A stretch of DNA of 64,000 nucleotides from Synchiropus splendidus (lineage: Eukaryota > Chordata > Actinopteri > Syngnathiformes > Callionymidae): positions 28,085,501 through 28,149,500 of the forward strand of contig NC_071338.1 of NCBI RefSeq assembly GCF_027744825.2, read 5' to 3'. Of the stretch, positions 1-13,204 are shown piece by piece. The first letter of the stretch is position 1, and every line of letters begins with the position of its first letter. Below the pieces are notes generated by a model. The model made no database searches. It had not been told where the DNA came from and worked only from the letters and a program-made list of their open reading frames with translations. Position numbers and translations under genes: made by a program.

Positions 1-3000
1 TCTGTTCTCTGTCATCATCTGCCACTCCGCTGTTAGACACCTCGGCTTTCACTTGCAGCAGAATCAAAGAATCAAAAAATCATTTCTGCAATTTTTATTG
101 GGCTTTGACCAGAGATCAAAGGTAGTCGAAGAAAGGCTCACTTCTTTTAAGCTCAAAAAAAGTGCGTTGAGTAGTGGAGTGGAAGGATAGCAAGACAGAC
201 AACAAAATTATTCGCTGTGACATTGAAATATGTGCTTTCAAATTCTGTATCTCACCATCACCATTAGAGTTTGTGCAACTGAGGCATCTTAAAATCAATC
301 TGGTTTTGTGAAGCGGCTTGATGGAATTACAAGTCATGCTTGAGTGGTCTCAGACTACATTCAAGTCTCAGGCATTTTATTTTTAATGTTATTTTAACAA
401 TCTTTTATTTTCATTGAATTGTTTCTTGTCTTTCAGTATTCAGGTAGATTTAAAGTGAAATTACTGTTCTGGATCTAAAAGTGACTGCGGTTTCATGGCG
501 GCCAAAAAAACAAATTATTGTATTAGTTGCGTTAGCATATAAACAGCTCAGTGCGACTCCCGGCGAGAAATTCTGATTTCTCTCACTCGGACTACGTGAC
601 CTGGATAATCCGGTTAACAGCTCAACTACGCTAGCATGTAGCCAAGTAGCTCGACTATGAGTGGACTGGGAGATGTGCACATCAGCTACGCAGCAGAAGT
701 AAACACACTCATCGACAAATGACGGTCCAGTGATGTCTAATAACCATGTTTACAATCGAGAAGTTGTGTAAGTAACCAGCTGTGTAGCATGTGAGTTCCT
801 CGATCTTAGTCGATGTCTGGGGAGAACACATGATAAACCTGACATCAGAAGCATCTGAAACTGTTTCTTGCTACCTGTCAGTTTCCATTGCTGTTCTTCT
901 ACGGTCATAGAAACCAGAAGGACTGAAGAGCTCACGGCGCCACCTGAGGTGCATTACTCAGTAATTCGAACATGACGCAGTTTTTCCTTGTCAGTTTTCA
1001 TGTCGACATATCTGACTTGTTTTTATGGTTTCAGTCTTTGGTGAAGCGTACAATTAACAGCCACACGTGGTTACTATCTGAACCCTTACCAGGGTTAGAG
1101 TGAAGCATTTTAGGTAGGGTTACCGTAGGAGTTAAAGGGCTGCTCTCCTCATGGTGACTCGCTGTATCTGCAAGGGTTTTAAATGATTTGAGCCAAGACT
1201 TGATCACATTTCAAACCACACCTGCCTCTGCTTGTACTTTAGAGTGTATTTGAGAGGCTGCATTTGTGAATAATTGCCTCCGAACGCCATCTTTTTCTTG
1301 CTAGAATTAAAAATTCTCAGCCCCATTGTCTCTTTCCATCTGAGTTTCTGCTCGGTCTGGGCCAAGTGAACACAGAAATATTAATAATTTTGCCTTCACT
1401 CTGCTCTGCTGCGCTGAGTATTGACTGCCATTTTTTCTTTGTTGTGCTGCTTTTCATCATTTGCTTTTCCTTGCTCTGCATTTTTTCCACCCTTGCTCAG
1501 GAGAAACACTCGCTTCAGATTTTTCAATTTGCTTTTTAACACAGTCTGTGATTATTCCCCCAGATGCAGACGTCGCTTATAGCTTGTGTGTGCATTTTTG
1601 TGCGTTAAACACGCTCGATTGGAGCCATGTCTGTTGGGAGTAGACGCTCGCCGGTGTTTGTGTGTGATTTGTTGGTGCATAAGATGCAGTGACCATCGTT
1701 CGTCCTCTCGCCCAAACATGAAAGAAAAGCGTCTTTCCATGAAAAGATAACAACTCGAGCCGACAAAGCTGCTTTACGTGTGCGGTCTAATCCACAGAGA
1801 CAAACACTCACTTGCACTTTCCTCTAATCCTGTCTCATTGTCCTTGCGTTCATTCACAGAGATGACACTTCAAAGCCGGTGTTACAACACATTGTCTCTG
1901 TGTCCTGGCAAACTGCTGTGAAGGACTTTAAACTCCCATAAGTCTTTGGTCTGGTGCCTGTCTCCCCATGCAGACAGTGCAGTGAGCCCCTAATCTTACA
2001 CACTTACAGTGGCCTAATACACTCCCTCGCTGTGTGGCTCAGTGAAGGCGGTGTCTTTGTGTGTTAGGCAGTTAAGATCACGACAAACATGGAGACATTC
2101 AAGAAAACCCCAGCATTATTTACTGAAGAGAGAACACATTTAAAAGAACTTTGCTGACGGCTTCATCTATGTCATGGTTGGATGCCAAATTCTCGCAGCG
2201 GACAGATTGTGATGTACAGCAGAGGAGATTTTTATTATCTTGCAGCCGATGGATCTGTTTACACTGAGATCAGTCCGCCCGCCATCCCTGATAAACACAG
2301 ATAAATCTATTAACCAACAATCACAGGGAATCTTTTTGCTTGAGTTTCAGATGTTTCTTTTTTTTGTTTTTTTTTACGTGGAAAGAGATTCACAAATAAA
2401 GCAATACGTGGAGGCTGAGAGAGCTTCTGGCTTGGAACCAGTGCAGATCAAAGGACACGGATGAGCTGATGCACTCTGACAACTTCTGAGTGAAATGGAA
2501 TAAATCAAAATAGAATTAGAAATGTTTTATTTTCAAGCACTGCTTGACTGAAAATGGATGCTGTTTATATGTTGAGGAAAAAAAACGGCGGGGTGTTCCA
2601 TTTTGGTTTGTTGGCTATAAGAGCTGAAACAACAAGCAACAAGTGGAAAACATCATCCCCCAATGAGTAGAAGTGAATCCACAATAAGCAAGTTGCTGCA
2701 CATTATTATTAAACTATATATTTGTTAAATATTATCTATATTGCAAACTTCACATGTATGAGTGGCAAGGTGGGAGGAGGGGCGGGGAGGTTGGAGTAAA
2801 AAGGAGCATGTGAGGACATGTATTTACGGTCGAATGGAGCCGACGATCAGTGGTGATCTGTGACAGCACGGAAAGCCTCATGGGGGCAGCAGTGAGACCT
2901 GCTGTGGTTTAGACGCTGTGACACAAAGACAGGAAGCAGAATTCCATCTGTTGAAGATGCTCTGGTTTTCATTGGGAGTGAGTTGGAAGGACCAGATTAG

Positions 3001-4291
3001 GAACCAACACGTCAGAGACACAACCATTGAAGATAAGTTTGGAGACAAATTTTAAAAAGCCAGATGGTTTGGGCAAGGTGAGAGGAGAGACGTGTCCATT
3101 TCGGATGAAGAGTGTTGGAGGCGGAGTGGAAACGAGTAGAGGAAGGCCGCCACTCAGGTTCCGGGACATGATCTAGGAGGACTTGACTTTGACTTGATTT
3201 TGAGTTGGGAAATGGTGAAGACAAAAAAGAAGAGGAAACTTGAGCAAAGTTATTTTTCCATGTTGTAATAACACCAAGGAAACCAATAACAGTCGGAGAA
3301 AATGCCATCTCTGAGAACAAGTCTCTGAGCGTCTCAAATAAATGGCGGTCTCTGTCTTTCTTTCACAAACTGCAGGTGTACAAGTCTGTCACTGTGATGA
3401 CAAACCAAGCTCAAGGGCATAACAGTGGTTCTGTTGCTAAGTAACTTACTATACATGAAAAAAAAGGTGCATAAACCCACTTTGCTGTATGGAAAAAAGT
3501 GGTAGCTATGGCACAGTAAAAGGCTTTCTCTCTCACACAATCAGCTGGTCACTACCACATGACCTAGTCCGACTCGAACACTTGCCTCAGCTAAATATTT
3601 TGTCGTCATTTCTTTTGAGATTGGGTCTCAAACCAACACTTACAAACACAGGAGCGACTTTTCTTCTCCCACTGTGCAGTTTAACTGAGATACACCCGCT
3701 GTCACCGGCAGTGCCAACCTGGCGGCGAGCTATTGATCGGCTCTGACAGAACCAATTACATTCAGTGGCAGATAGAGACACGGAGCTGTCCACAGGGAGG
3801 CGGCGACGCTGGAGCCAGAGAAAGATGAATGTGCTGGAAAAATAAAGGGACAAAATATCGGTATTGTTGTTCTTATTGTTCGTTTTGTTCGCACCGCTTC
3901 TGTGTCTGTTTTCGAGATTGTGGAAACTGGAAGACTGGATGGGATTTTTAGGTGTGGGTTTTAAACGTCTAACCATGCCAAGGTTGAGGAGGCGTTAAAG
4001 CTAACTGTAATGTTATTGTAGCTAGAGTGTATTAAAACGTCACTAGCCACGTTTCATCTGTGACAAATAATCAGGAGCATCCATTTTTGGTCGTGTTTTT
4101 TTTCTGTGTGTCTTAATGATTATCATTTTTTTTGACAAGGTAAACTGCAACTGTGACTCAAGACAGTGGATACTATTTTAAGGTCATGTGACCACAACAG
4201 CATGACTGAAAATCATGAAATCCTCATGTTCTGGCATCTGAATGATCCAAGTTGTTTCTAAGAGTTGACTCACGCTGCGGTTCATTTCCAG
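1..4291. other. No exon recognised; probable intron of RALY-like gene
   Basis: I see no coding exon, RNA gene or recognisable mobile element in this stretch. The next feature is a spliced internal exon of a plus-strand RALY/hnRNP C family gene, so most of this DNA is likely one of its introns. Open frames here are short, lack splice context on both sides and show no family motif. The RRM exons that should precede the exon at 4292 were looked for and not found. Confidence 0.5.
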
Positions 4292-6595
4292 GGTGTACGA
4301 CTACCAGCTTGTCCCAGCGTCACTGTCTCCACTACCCGAGGGGCTGAGCCCGGCCAAGAGATTCCGCTCATCCTCTTCCTCCTCCAGGCACAGACGCAGC
4401 CGAGACAGAACCCACTCCAGAAGCTCCAGAGCTCACTCCTCCAGTTCATCCACAGCCAAGCGTGAGTCTGTCTCAGCTCAACTTGAAGGGACATCAGAGA
4501 GTCAGGAGGATTATTTGTATCTGACTGCCCCCAGGATTTAGTGGCCCCTGCTCCCCTCCAGGGGCGTGGCTGACATGCTAGAGAGGGAGAGACTCAGAAA
4601 CAAAACAAAAGTGCAAGTAAAGCATTAAACTAGACAGCATAAACCATATTTCTTTAATTATATCAATACAAGTCATGTTGTATTCAGAACTGTAATGATC
4701 TCAAATGGACACCAGGTGGCTGTGGCGCTGCGGAGTGTCTGTCCTCAGAGAGATGTGAAGAAGTGATTTGAAGAGAAACCAGTCAAAACGTTGTTAAATT
4801 CGCATTTTATCACCATAGTCATATGGAAAATGATTAAAAAACAGTGATTTGACCGTATGTTGTGTTGCATGAAACCGAAATGTCTGTTTTCTCCCCTTGT
4901 GTGTTTGTATTCATGTATTACTTCGATGATAATTGTTTGATTTGTTTCATTCATTTATTTTTTTTATTTTTATTTTTTTCATTATTGGACCGAAGCACTT
5001 CTCTAGTTGGATGGATGAATGTACATAACACGCAATGGCAAAACATAAAAGGGCAGCTCAATTTGAAATGTTTCAAGTATTCTGAGAAAGATTGTATGCA
5101 TATAAATATAAAAAATCAAAATAATGCGTGGCATAATGTACATGACATTCCAGTTTAAGATATTTAAATGTGATTCTTATAATGCAAATTTTTTGTGGTG
5201 CCATTATATGTGACTAATTCAGATTTCATAGTAATTTAAAAAAACTACCAGACAAACTTGAAAGAAATATATAACATATTCAATTGTTCAAAATAGATGT
5301 TTACTGTTTATTTCATAAAATGATTACACTTTTGTTTCGTAAATAAAAACATAAAAACGAAGACACTAAGATGCTGGATTTAAAATGTTCATTTCAAAGA
5401 TGTATTAGTATTAATAGCGTTTGTCGTGGGTACGGTATCGGGTGTAACCTGCTGTGTGTCTGTACTCGCAGTCGGCATGGAGGAGTTGCAGGTGATTAAA
5501 AAGGAGCTGACACTGATCAAGACACAAATCGATGGGCTGCTCGACAGCCTGGACAGGATGGACGCGGAGACCAACGACCACAAAGGTGAAACATTGAGAG
5601 ATAAACGTCGGAGGCATGCATGTGTGAAATTTAAATTGGATATGATATGCACATCAATAGCACAATCCATGGGAAGATTACAACTGCTGAGGACATATGA
5701 TTTCAAATCAATAGTGGTGCTGAAATGGCTCGTGACACACGGAGGTGCCTGGTGTGATTCCAGCTTGGATGCTTTCACTCACTTTTGTTGAGGGTGTTCC
5801 TTCCAATCACTCCAAGTAACTGGGGTGTGATATCGTACATATATACATGCACTGAAATATTGTGTTTCATGCACAAGTTAGGTTTTCATTTGAAGATACC
5901 TCCAAAATGAAATGAAATCATGAGGTGTGGTGACAGCTGTGTGGTCCTGCTGGTGTGAGCCAGTGGTTCTTATCTCTTCTTTTCAAGGAGCCAGAAACCC
6001 ATCACAGGTCAAACAGGAATAGGTGATGCTGATAAAGAAAAGCTCGCAGGCTCAGCATCGACTGTGTGAAGTTGAAGCTCCAGAAGTTTGTGTTCACTGT
6101 GATCGTTGTTGTGCGTCTCACCTTCACTGATTGAGCTCTCTCTTCTTCATATTAATTTGTCGGCAGCTCTGCCTGATTCCCCCGTCCCTCACTGTCTTCC
6201 TCCTCTGTCGCTCACCTCCTTCTCATCCATCCATCATCCTGTCACTCCCACTTTAGTCTGCTGTCCCTCATCTGGTGTCAAGTCAGCAGGATGAAGACTG
6301 TAATTTCTGCCGTTGTCCTACAGCCAGGATTTATTGTCTTGAGAAATCGACGCACTAAAGTTTCCTTGTTTTTCCTTCCTCCCCCTTCTGGTGTCCTCTG
6401 CAGGGGAGGACAGTCCTGTTGAGTCACCGCACTGTTTATCCACCTGCAGTCCAGAACACTCGGTCTCTTCCCTCTCTCCAATAAGCTCCTATCATCGCAG
6501 TCAGAAGGAGAACCTGGATCTGAGGGAGCCGGATGACTACCACCACACAGTAAATGGGAACAGATTATATTGTTTGTGTTGTCTGTTGAGCTTGG

Positions 6596-6688
<93 letters not shown>

Positions 6689-6966
6689 CAATAAACTCGC
6701 CCTAAAATTGATATTGCTGGTCCATGTTTCAGGTTCATTTAAAGGAAGAGTGGCGTCCCCTTGTTCCCTTTTAAAATCAACATATTGCTTTGGCGCCCCC
6801 TGCTGGGCATTTATCGCAGTTTTTTTTTTTTTGGCTAGGAGGCGCTATTGTTATGCGTCTCTTTCATTCAAGTTCCAAATGAAGATGCAGCTGTTTTCAA
6901 GTGTGACTCTTCTGTTGTCTGTCACAGATGAGGAATCACAGCTGTGGCCTGGAGGATGAAATATGA
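4292..6966 (+). CDS. RALY / hnRNP C family RNA-binding protein, 3' exons (partial)
   Basis: Last exons of an RNA-binding protein of the RALY/RALYL/hnRNP C group, nuclear proteins that bind U-rich RNA. Exons read: 4292-4461 (starts near VYDYQ, followed by an Arg/Ser-rich stretch with runs of S), 5472-5585 and 6404-6549, then a terminal exon from 6928. The second exon encodes GMEELQVIKKELTLIKTQID, which matches the coiled coil of RALYL/hnRNP C (DELQTIKKELTQIK type). Exon phases agree at every junction up to 6549. The end is ambiguous. The consensus donor at 6550 (gtaaat) joins in phase 0 to give MRNHSCGLEDEI and a stop at 6964-6966. The more family-like acidic tail DEESQLWPGG (stop at 6957-6959) would need a different donor. 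The N-terminal RRM lies outside the window. Which paralogue this is cannot be decided here. Confidence 0.75.
6599..6686. repeat. (AT)n microsatellite
   Basis: An uninterrupted AT dinucleotide tract of about 44 units in the last intron of the RALY-like gene. It produces artificial Tyr-Ile open frames on both strands, which are not genes. Confidence 0.98.
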
Positions 6967-8956
6967 ACTGGGAAGAACAAATGAAGATTGGAGAGGTGCC
7001 AAACATGAGGAAGAGAATAGCAACTACCAAGATCAGATCTCGGACGTTCTCATATCAAAACATGTCCCGTGTGTTTTTGTTGTTCAGTTGTATGTTGCTG
7101 ATCAAATTTGACCATTTCCTTAACTCTTGAAAAATACAGATAAAGTATGAAGTACATCCTGCTTTTTTTTTCAGGACGACAATGTGACATGACAGTGATG
7201 AGAACTTAAATAGAACAATATGGCTCCAATCGCTTAAGGGAATCTATGACCTTGAGATGCCACTGTGTCATGAAGTGGAAGCAGCTTAGCATCACAACGC
7301 AGAGGTGTGGAGTCCAGTGGCCACCACATGTTTGCATGAGTTCCCTATATTCCCTCATTTTAACGATGAGTTTCACTGGATTATAAAGGTGCACAATTGA
7401 GGTTAAATTCTAAATCTTGCTACAACCAATATATTGTGGCGCCTAATGTCTTTTTTAATCTGGTTCAGATTTGTATCTGGACTGTAACAGATGCATCATT
7501 TCATTTGTATCCTTCAGATGATGGCAGTTGTGAGACACTTGGTGTAGGACAGGTTTGAGTGACACTGAACACAAACACTTTACATGAAACTTTGACTTGG
7601 TGTGAAGCAGAAACCTGGTCAACATCCACTGAACTGAAACTGAGCATCAAGAATGAGAACTGCTCTCCGAGCTTCAACTGTTGCAGTACATTGTGGGACT
7701 TGTGTTTGTGGTGGAAGCACTTTTTCCCAGCACTTTTAATTTTTTTGTGTGTGTGTTATGAGATTTTTCACAGGAAAGATTTTGGAATTTCCACCAAATT
7801 GACAAACTCCAGCCTCGTTCTTGCTGTAAAGGTTTTATTTTCTTCTGCATCACCAATGGAGTGTCAGCATCTCCTCCATCTTGTACTTGGCACAGCGAGA
7901 AGGCCCAGATCGATGTGTAATATTGTGTATTATTATACCATGAAGATGTTCTTCTGTCTGATTTCAATGTCGTTCTAGGACTGCTCATGTGTTTTTTAAC
8001 AAAATTGAAATTCATTTTGGTGCATCGTGTTTTTGGTTTGAATTATTAAAATATACCAAGTGGAAATACTCACGGTCATAAATGTTGAGTCAAAATTCCT
8101 TGGGTGCCTTTTCCTCCACACACAAATGCTACTTGAATGCCACTCCAAGGCAACTTTGTCATTTCAAAAATATGTTTCTGAATCTTAATAACGTCATTCT
8201 AAATGCTTATAAAGACGACAGATTCTACTTCAGTTGAGAGGTGGAGAGATCGTGGAAGTCACGTCCCAGGCGAGTCATGTGACAAGCCGGAAGTAGTCTG
8301 TGTACGCCTCTTGAATTTATTGTCGATAGTGTTGCGTTCTTATAATTAAAAACCATGATGTTCAAAGTAATCCCGATGTGATATTTCAACATTGATTTTT
8401 GATATTATTTTTGCGTAATTTCGCCATTACATTAACAAACCATCTCCAAATCCGAAATTGACTGTGTTGCTGGACACTCAGGAAGTTTCAACCGATTATG
8501 ATGGTACTTTTCAAAATAAAAAAAAATCAGCGAAAATGCAAACGGTGAACACTGCTGCTGTGTTTGCTTCCAATAACCAGTTGGACCACTGTTTATTCAG
8601 CGACAGTGGAGAGTTTTCCAGCAACTACTTAGAGCCAAAAAGAGTATGATACGGTTCATTTCCTTTTAATCTGAAACATAGTATTTTATGCAGGCTGTTA
8701 TTTTGATCGAGGTGGAGTTATCGTGTCCAATACACGGTGCGACCCGAGGTGGATTTGTAGGCTTGACGCAAGTTCTTCTTCCGCCTTTTCCAGAATTCAT
8801 GTGGACTGCTTGCACAATCGCTCCACTGTTGACAGAAGGATAACGCCGAACAAAGTGTAAGAGTAGTGTGATTCAAATGTCAAGCATTGAGTGAAGCTGA
8901 AAATTACATTATTCGCTCCTGCTCTGATCCATTTGGGAGTCAATTTTACTGCCCAC
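6967..8956 (+). repeat. Unit 1 flank: amplified DNA between RALY end and urah copy 1
   Basis: No gene is supported here. This is the most complete version of the non-coding flank that recurs with each urah copy. In order it holds: RALY 3' UTR sequence (copied inverted near 15.0 kb); a block at about 7230-7400 that recurs near 14.0, 17.6, 37.5, 42.8 and 49.5 kb; a block at about 7830-7980 that recurs near 18.0, 37.1 and 42.4 kb; the promoter-like element at 8231; and a block at about 8650-8956 that leads into urah exon 1. Confidence 0.8.
8231..8297 (+). promoter_or_regulatory. Conserved promoter-like element upstream of urah copies
   Basis: A block of about 65 bp lies 0.65-0.8 kb before urah exon 1. 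It contains GGAAGTCACGTCCCAGG, an E-box context (GTCATGTGAC) and an ETS-like core (CCGGAAGT). Its partners are near 13707-13767 (-), 18365-18422 (+), 24823-24886 (+), 36704-36768 (-), 42050-42113 (-) and 49753-49816 (+), with a truncated one near 31365-31404 (-). Several copies could be read as a short exon ending at a gtgagt donor, but copy 1 has gcgagt there. That favours a regulatory or 5' untranslated role. Function is inferred from motif content and retention in most units. Confidence 0.35.
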
Positions 8957-10388
8957 ATGAACACACTCAGGCTGCAGAACATCAAGGGCCATATCCTACT
9001 GCACTGTAAGGTGAGTAAGAAAACTTCTACAACTGAAAAATGTATTACATTTAATGCTGCTGTGATGCATTTGTTTGAATCGATCAGTTTTCTACATTAA
9101 TTTAGATTCAATGAAATAGTTTCTAGATGCTCACTGTCGCTGATATTGACATGATGTTGTTTAGATGTGCTTTCAAGCATCAGAATGCTTACGTTCATGA
9201 ATTCAATGTGTTACCAAGCGACACGTAACACTCAACTTCTACAACTGAAAAACATATTACATTTAATGCTGCTGTGATGCATTTGTTTGGATCGATCAGT
9301 TTTCTAACTGCACTTATTTAGATTCTTTTTTTACATTGTTCTTTCCTTCTTTCTTTCAAAACACATATGGAGCAAGATGAGGATTTTTTTTCCAGTTTGT
9401 TCAAACAGACAAATATTTGGTTGAATGCTCACTCTGCTCTATTGGGGAACCTCTTCTCTCTCCTGTGACGTCTTTGTAAGCAGGTCAAGCATATTTATCA
9501 AAGAAACATATATATTACAACATATACTGATGGAATTCATTGTTAAAATAGCATTTTCTGTGGAGGCAACTAAATTACATTGTTGACCAATATTGATAGT
9601 AAAACACTGAATAATCTTCATTCCAGTGACATTGTACTGCATTACACCTGTTACATCTTGCACTTACTGACAATAGAATTGACTTTTGTCCATCAATAGT
9701 TTGCAATAATGACAGATTCATTAACCTTATTTGGTTTCAATCTGCTATCTTTCTTCTAGAACACAGCAATGGCAGTTCCACCCAGTCCACTGACCACCCA
9801 TGTGCTGAATATTGCCACTGGAATCCCTGTGGCAGATATGGCTCTCAGTCTGTACGGACAGGACGCCTCAACCAAAGTCTGGAATTTGATCACTACTGGG
9901 TAACACCTGACCATCAATAAATATCATCCATCTTCTGTTGACCCTTTTATTCAAGCTACATTTCCTGTCTGGGCTGATTTTAATTTGTTTTCATGCCAAA
10001 ACGTTTGAAGAATTAATCCTGTGTATTCTTTTGTACACGACAATGAAGCACATAAACTTGTCACTCACATTGATCACCACCTGTCTTGTCTCACCAGTGT
10101 GACCAACAGTGATGGCCGTTGCCCAGGACTCATCACTAAAGAAATGTTTCAGCCTGGTATGTACAAGATCCGCTTTGAAACAGAGCTGTACTGGGAGAGT
10201 TTGGGGGAGACCAGCTTTTATCCCTATGTTGAGGTGAGGAATGTGCCAGTACATTCATGGTCTGTCTGACCTGTAACACATATTATTTTCTCTTGCAGAT
10301 TGTGTTCACCGTGGATGATGCAGTACAAAAGTACCATGTTCCTCTTCTACTGAGTAGATTCTCATACAGCACATACAGAGGAAGTTAG
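8957..10388 (+). CDS. urah: 5-hydroxyisourate hydrolase, copy 1 (canonical YRGS form)
   Basis: HIUase hydrolyses 5-hydroxyisourate to OHCU, the step after urate oxidase, and is normally peroxisomal. Exons: 8957-9010, 9760-9899, 10098-10233 and 10299-10388, giving 139 aa with canonical GT-AG junctions. The start [13 protein letters not shown] carries a PTS2-like peroxisomal signal (R-L-x5-H-I). Family landmarks are His32 in THVLN, Arg72 in GRCPG, His123 in YHVPLLLS and the C-terminal tetrapeptide YRGS (136-139). It is the only copy in the window that keeps all of them, so it is the best candidate for the active enzyme. A polyadenylation signal (AATAAA, 10678-10683) follows, and a pdcd5 first-exon copy begins 490 bp after the stop, as in the true urah-pdcd5 order at 51.9-53.3 kb. 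Confidence 0.93.
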
Positions 10389-10677
10389 ACATTGTGACCA
10401 TTCTTCTGTTAAAGACCATCATCAGACCTCTGTCAAAAACATTTATCTCTGTCTTCATGATTAAAAATCATGATTAAAAATGTTCTCCCTTTTGCTTTGC
10501 AAATTGTAAATCCCATTTGGTCACTAACGTTCAAACAAGATCCCTGGAAAAAAAACATGTTTTAAATGAATAACTGTCATCATTTCATATTTGTGGGAAA
10601 TTGGTGGCACAATCTTGTTGATTTCTCGTTCTTTCTGCAAAGCGTGTCATGAACAGCGTTCCTAAATGTGCAGCATC

Positions 10678-10683
10678 AATAAA
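10678..10683 (+). terminator. Polyadenylation signal of urah copy 1
   Basis: AATAAA in the context catcAATAAAgttctataatt, 290 bp after the stop codon. The same context recurs downstream of most other copies, on the minus strand for inverted ones (for example near 11333, 27835 and 33775) and on the plus strand near 27160 and 53110. Confidence 0.7.
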
Positions 10684-10878
10684 GTTCTATAATTCTGATA
10701 TGTATTATTAACATGCGAGGTCACGGACTGCATCCTTTTACAATTGCTTTTGCCTGCGTGGACTTGACTATCCGTGTTCGATTATTCTTGCCTTTGTAGG
10801 ACGGGCCTGGCCTCTTCTTGGTGACGATACGGCTAAATCACTTTTTCTTTGTTTTCGTCTACGTTGTTGCATTAAAGA

Positions 10879-10944
10879 ATGGCAGACGACGAATTAGAAG
10901 CAATAAGACAGCAAAGGATGGCCGAACTCCAGGCGAAACATGGG
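10879..10944 (+). pseudogene. Orphan copy of pdcd5 exon 1
   Basis: This encodes [22 protein letters not shown] followed by a gtaagc donor, identical in protein to exon 1 of the complete pdcd5 at 53332. About 60 bp of upstream sequence, probably the promoter and 5' UTR, is also shared. No pdcd5 exon 2-6 follows: the copied intron runs into a Tc1 fragment at about 11140 and then into the inverted urah unit 2. A transcript could start here but cannot make PDCD5. Confidence 0.9.
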
Positions 10945-11139
10945 GTAAGCAGAGAGCAGTCCTGGGAGAAACGTGTTTTCGCTCCCCTTATAAGGAGATG
11001 CTCCCTAGTTTCTCCGTTAGCATGTGGAGCTAAAACTGTCACTGAATCAAAGTGTCACTCTGATACACTGAACGTTGTGTCGTTTATGATTTTATTTATC
11101 ATTTCTTGCCATAGTATGCACAGAAACCGCGCCTTTATT

Positions 11140-11320
11140 GAACCGCATTCGACCAAGTGGCCACTGGCACCCTGTGCTCTTCACACATGGAAGCAGCGTC
11201 ACACTGAGCACGTGACAGAGTCTGGAGAGGCCGTGGAGAAGGTTGGCTGCAACATCCTCCAGCATGGCATTTCTTTGGAGGGCAGCAGTGGACCAAGCAA
11301 TGAACGGTTTTTCATAATCC
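11140..11320 (+). mobile_element. Tc1/mariner-like transposase fragment
   Basis: A short piece resembling the middle of a fish Tc1 transposase (frames around PLALCALHTWK, ESGEAVEK and CNILQHGISLEG). It is closely related to 15740-15910. It sits at the break where the copied pdcd5 intron ends and the inverted unit 2 begins. The same fragment in reverse complement lies at the corresponding junction at 27170-27360. It is too short to be active. Confidence 0.65.
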
Positions 11321-11719
11321 TAATTATAGAACTTTATTGATGCTGCACATTTCAGAACACTTCATGAAAAACAAGATTGTGTCGCCAATTTCCACGAATA
11401 AGAAATGATGACAGTTATTCATTTAAAACATTTATTTATTCCAGGGATCTTGTTTGAACATTAGTGACTAACGGGATTTACAATTTGCAAAGCAAAAGGG
11501 AGAATATTTTTTAATATCATGACTGAGATAAATGTTTGAGACTACTTTAAAACAGGATTTAGAAAATCCAGGCACAAGAGCATAGCAGCATATACTGCAG
11601 TTTTAATGATGCTCAACACACTGGGGTTAGCAACATGAAATGCAAAAGCATGGAACTCAGAGACAATATCTTCCTTGACAGAGGTCTGATGATGCTCTTT
11701 AACAGGAGGATGTGAATGG

Positions 11720-13204
11720 TCACGATGCCTCATTTCCTCTGTATGTGGTGTATGAGAATCTACTCAGAAGAAGAGGAAGATGGTACTGTTGATCTGCATC
11801 ACCGACGGCGAACACATACTGCAACAGAAAATAATATGTGTTACAGGTCAGACAGACCATGAATGTACTGGCACATTCCTCACCTCAACATAGGGATAAA
11901 AGCTGGTCTCCCCCAAACTCTCCCAGTACAGCTCTGTTTCAAAGCGGATCTTGTACATACCAGGCTGAAACATTTCTTTAGTGATGAGTCCTGGGCAACG
12001 GCCTTGACTGTTGGTCACACTGGTGAGACAAGACACGTGGTGATGAATGTGAGTGACAATTGTATGTGCTTCATTGTCATATACTAAAGAATACATCGGA
12101 TTAATTCTTCAATCGTTTTGGGATGAAAACAAAGTAAAATCAGCCCAGACAGAAAATGTAGCTTGAATAGAAGGGTCAACAGAAGATGATATTTATTGAT
12201 GGTCAGGTGTTACCCAGTAGTGATCAAATTCCAGACTTTGGTTGAGGCGTCCTGTCCGTACAGACTGAGAGCCATATCTGCCACGGGGATTCCAGTGACA
12301 ATATTCAGCACATGGGTGGTCAGTGGACTGGGTGGAACTGCCATTGCTGTGTTCTAGAAGAAAGATAGCAGACTGAAAGCAAATAAGGTTAATGCATCTG
12401 TCATTATTGCAAACTAGTGATGGACAAAAGTCAATTCTATTGTCAGTAAGTGCAACATGTAATAGGTGTAATGCAGTACAGTGTCACTGGAATGAAGTTT
12501 ATTCAGTGTTTTACTGTCAATATTGGTCAACAATGTTATTTAGTTGCCTTCACAGAAATGTATCTTGCAATAATAAAAATACTGAAAGTGCACTTTTAAC
12601 AATGAATTGTTTAACCTGCTTATAAAGACATCAGAGGAGTGAAAGAGGTTCCCCAATAGAGCAGAGTGAGCATTCAACCAAATATTTGTCTGTTTGAACA
12701 AACTGGAAAAAAAATCCTTGTCTTACTCCATATGTGTTTTGAAAGAAAGAAGGAAAGAACAATGTAAAAATAGAATCAAAATAAGTGCCCAAGTATCATT
12801 TGGTCGGTTTGAATCAAGCCAATGTCCAATCAGGACATTATTGACATTTTACGTGGAAATAATTACAAATATTGAATTAAGTATTAGACCTTTTTGTTTA
12901 TCTATTTTTACTCACACTCCTTTCCAATTTGAGTGTTACGTGTCGCTTGGTAACACATTGAATTCATGAACGTAAGCATTCTGATGCTTGAAAGCACATC
13001 TAAACAACATGTCAATATCAGCGACAGTGAGCATCTAGAAACTATTTCATTGAATCAAAATTAAAATAGAAAACTGATCAATCCAAACAAATGCATCACA
13101 GCAGCATTAAATGTAATACATTTTTCAGTTGTAGAAGTTTTCTTACTCACCTTACAGTGCAGTAGGATCTGGCCCTTGATGTTCTGCAGCCTGAGTGTGT
13201 TCAT
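11720..13204 (-). CDS. urah: 5-hydroxyisourate hydrolase-like, copy 2 (YRGN form)
   Basis: Minus-strand four-exon HIUase homologue: exon 1 13151-13204, exon 2 12214-12353, exon 3 11884-12019, exon 4 11720-11818, 142 aa. All splice sites are canonical and the frame is open. His32, Arg72 (GRCPG) and the His of YHLPLLLS are present, and the PTS2-like start reads RLQNIKGQI. The last exon differs from copy 1. It begins [11 protein letters not shown] and ends TTYRGNEAS, so the family's terminal Ser is replaced by Asn and three residues are added. In HIUases the YRGS terminus lines the active site, so activity may be changed or lost. It faces copy 1 tail to tail across the junction near 11.34 kb. 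Confidence 0.88.

Noticed and set aside
3587..3976. 129-aa minus-strand frame near the left edge
   Set aside because: No domain, low-complexity composition, no splice or promoter context; probably chance in an intron.
6278..6959. Long Tyr-Ile repeat open frames on both strands
   Set aside because: They are translations of the (AT)n microsatellite; only the exon parts at 6404-6549 and after 6928 are coding.
10021..10269. 82-aa unspliced frame [13 protein letters not shown] reading through urah exon 3 and both introns
   Set aside because: The residues outside exon 3 are intron translation; the GT-AG junctions and phase agree with the spliced HIUase.
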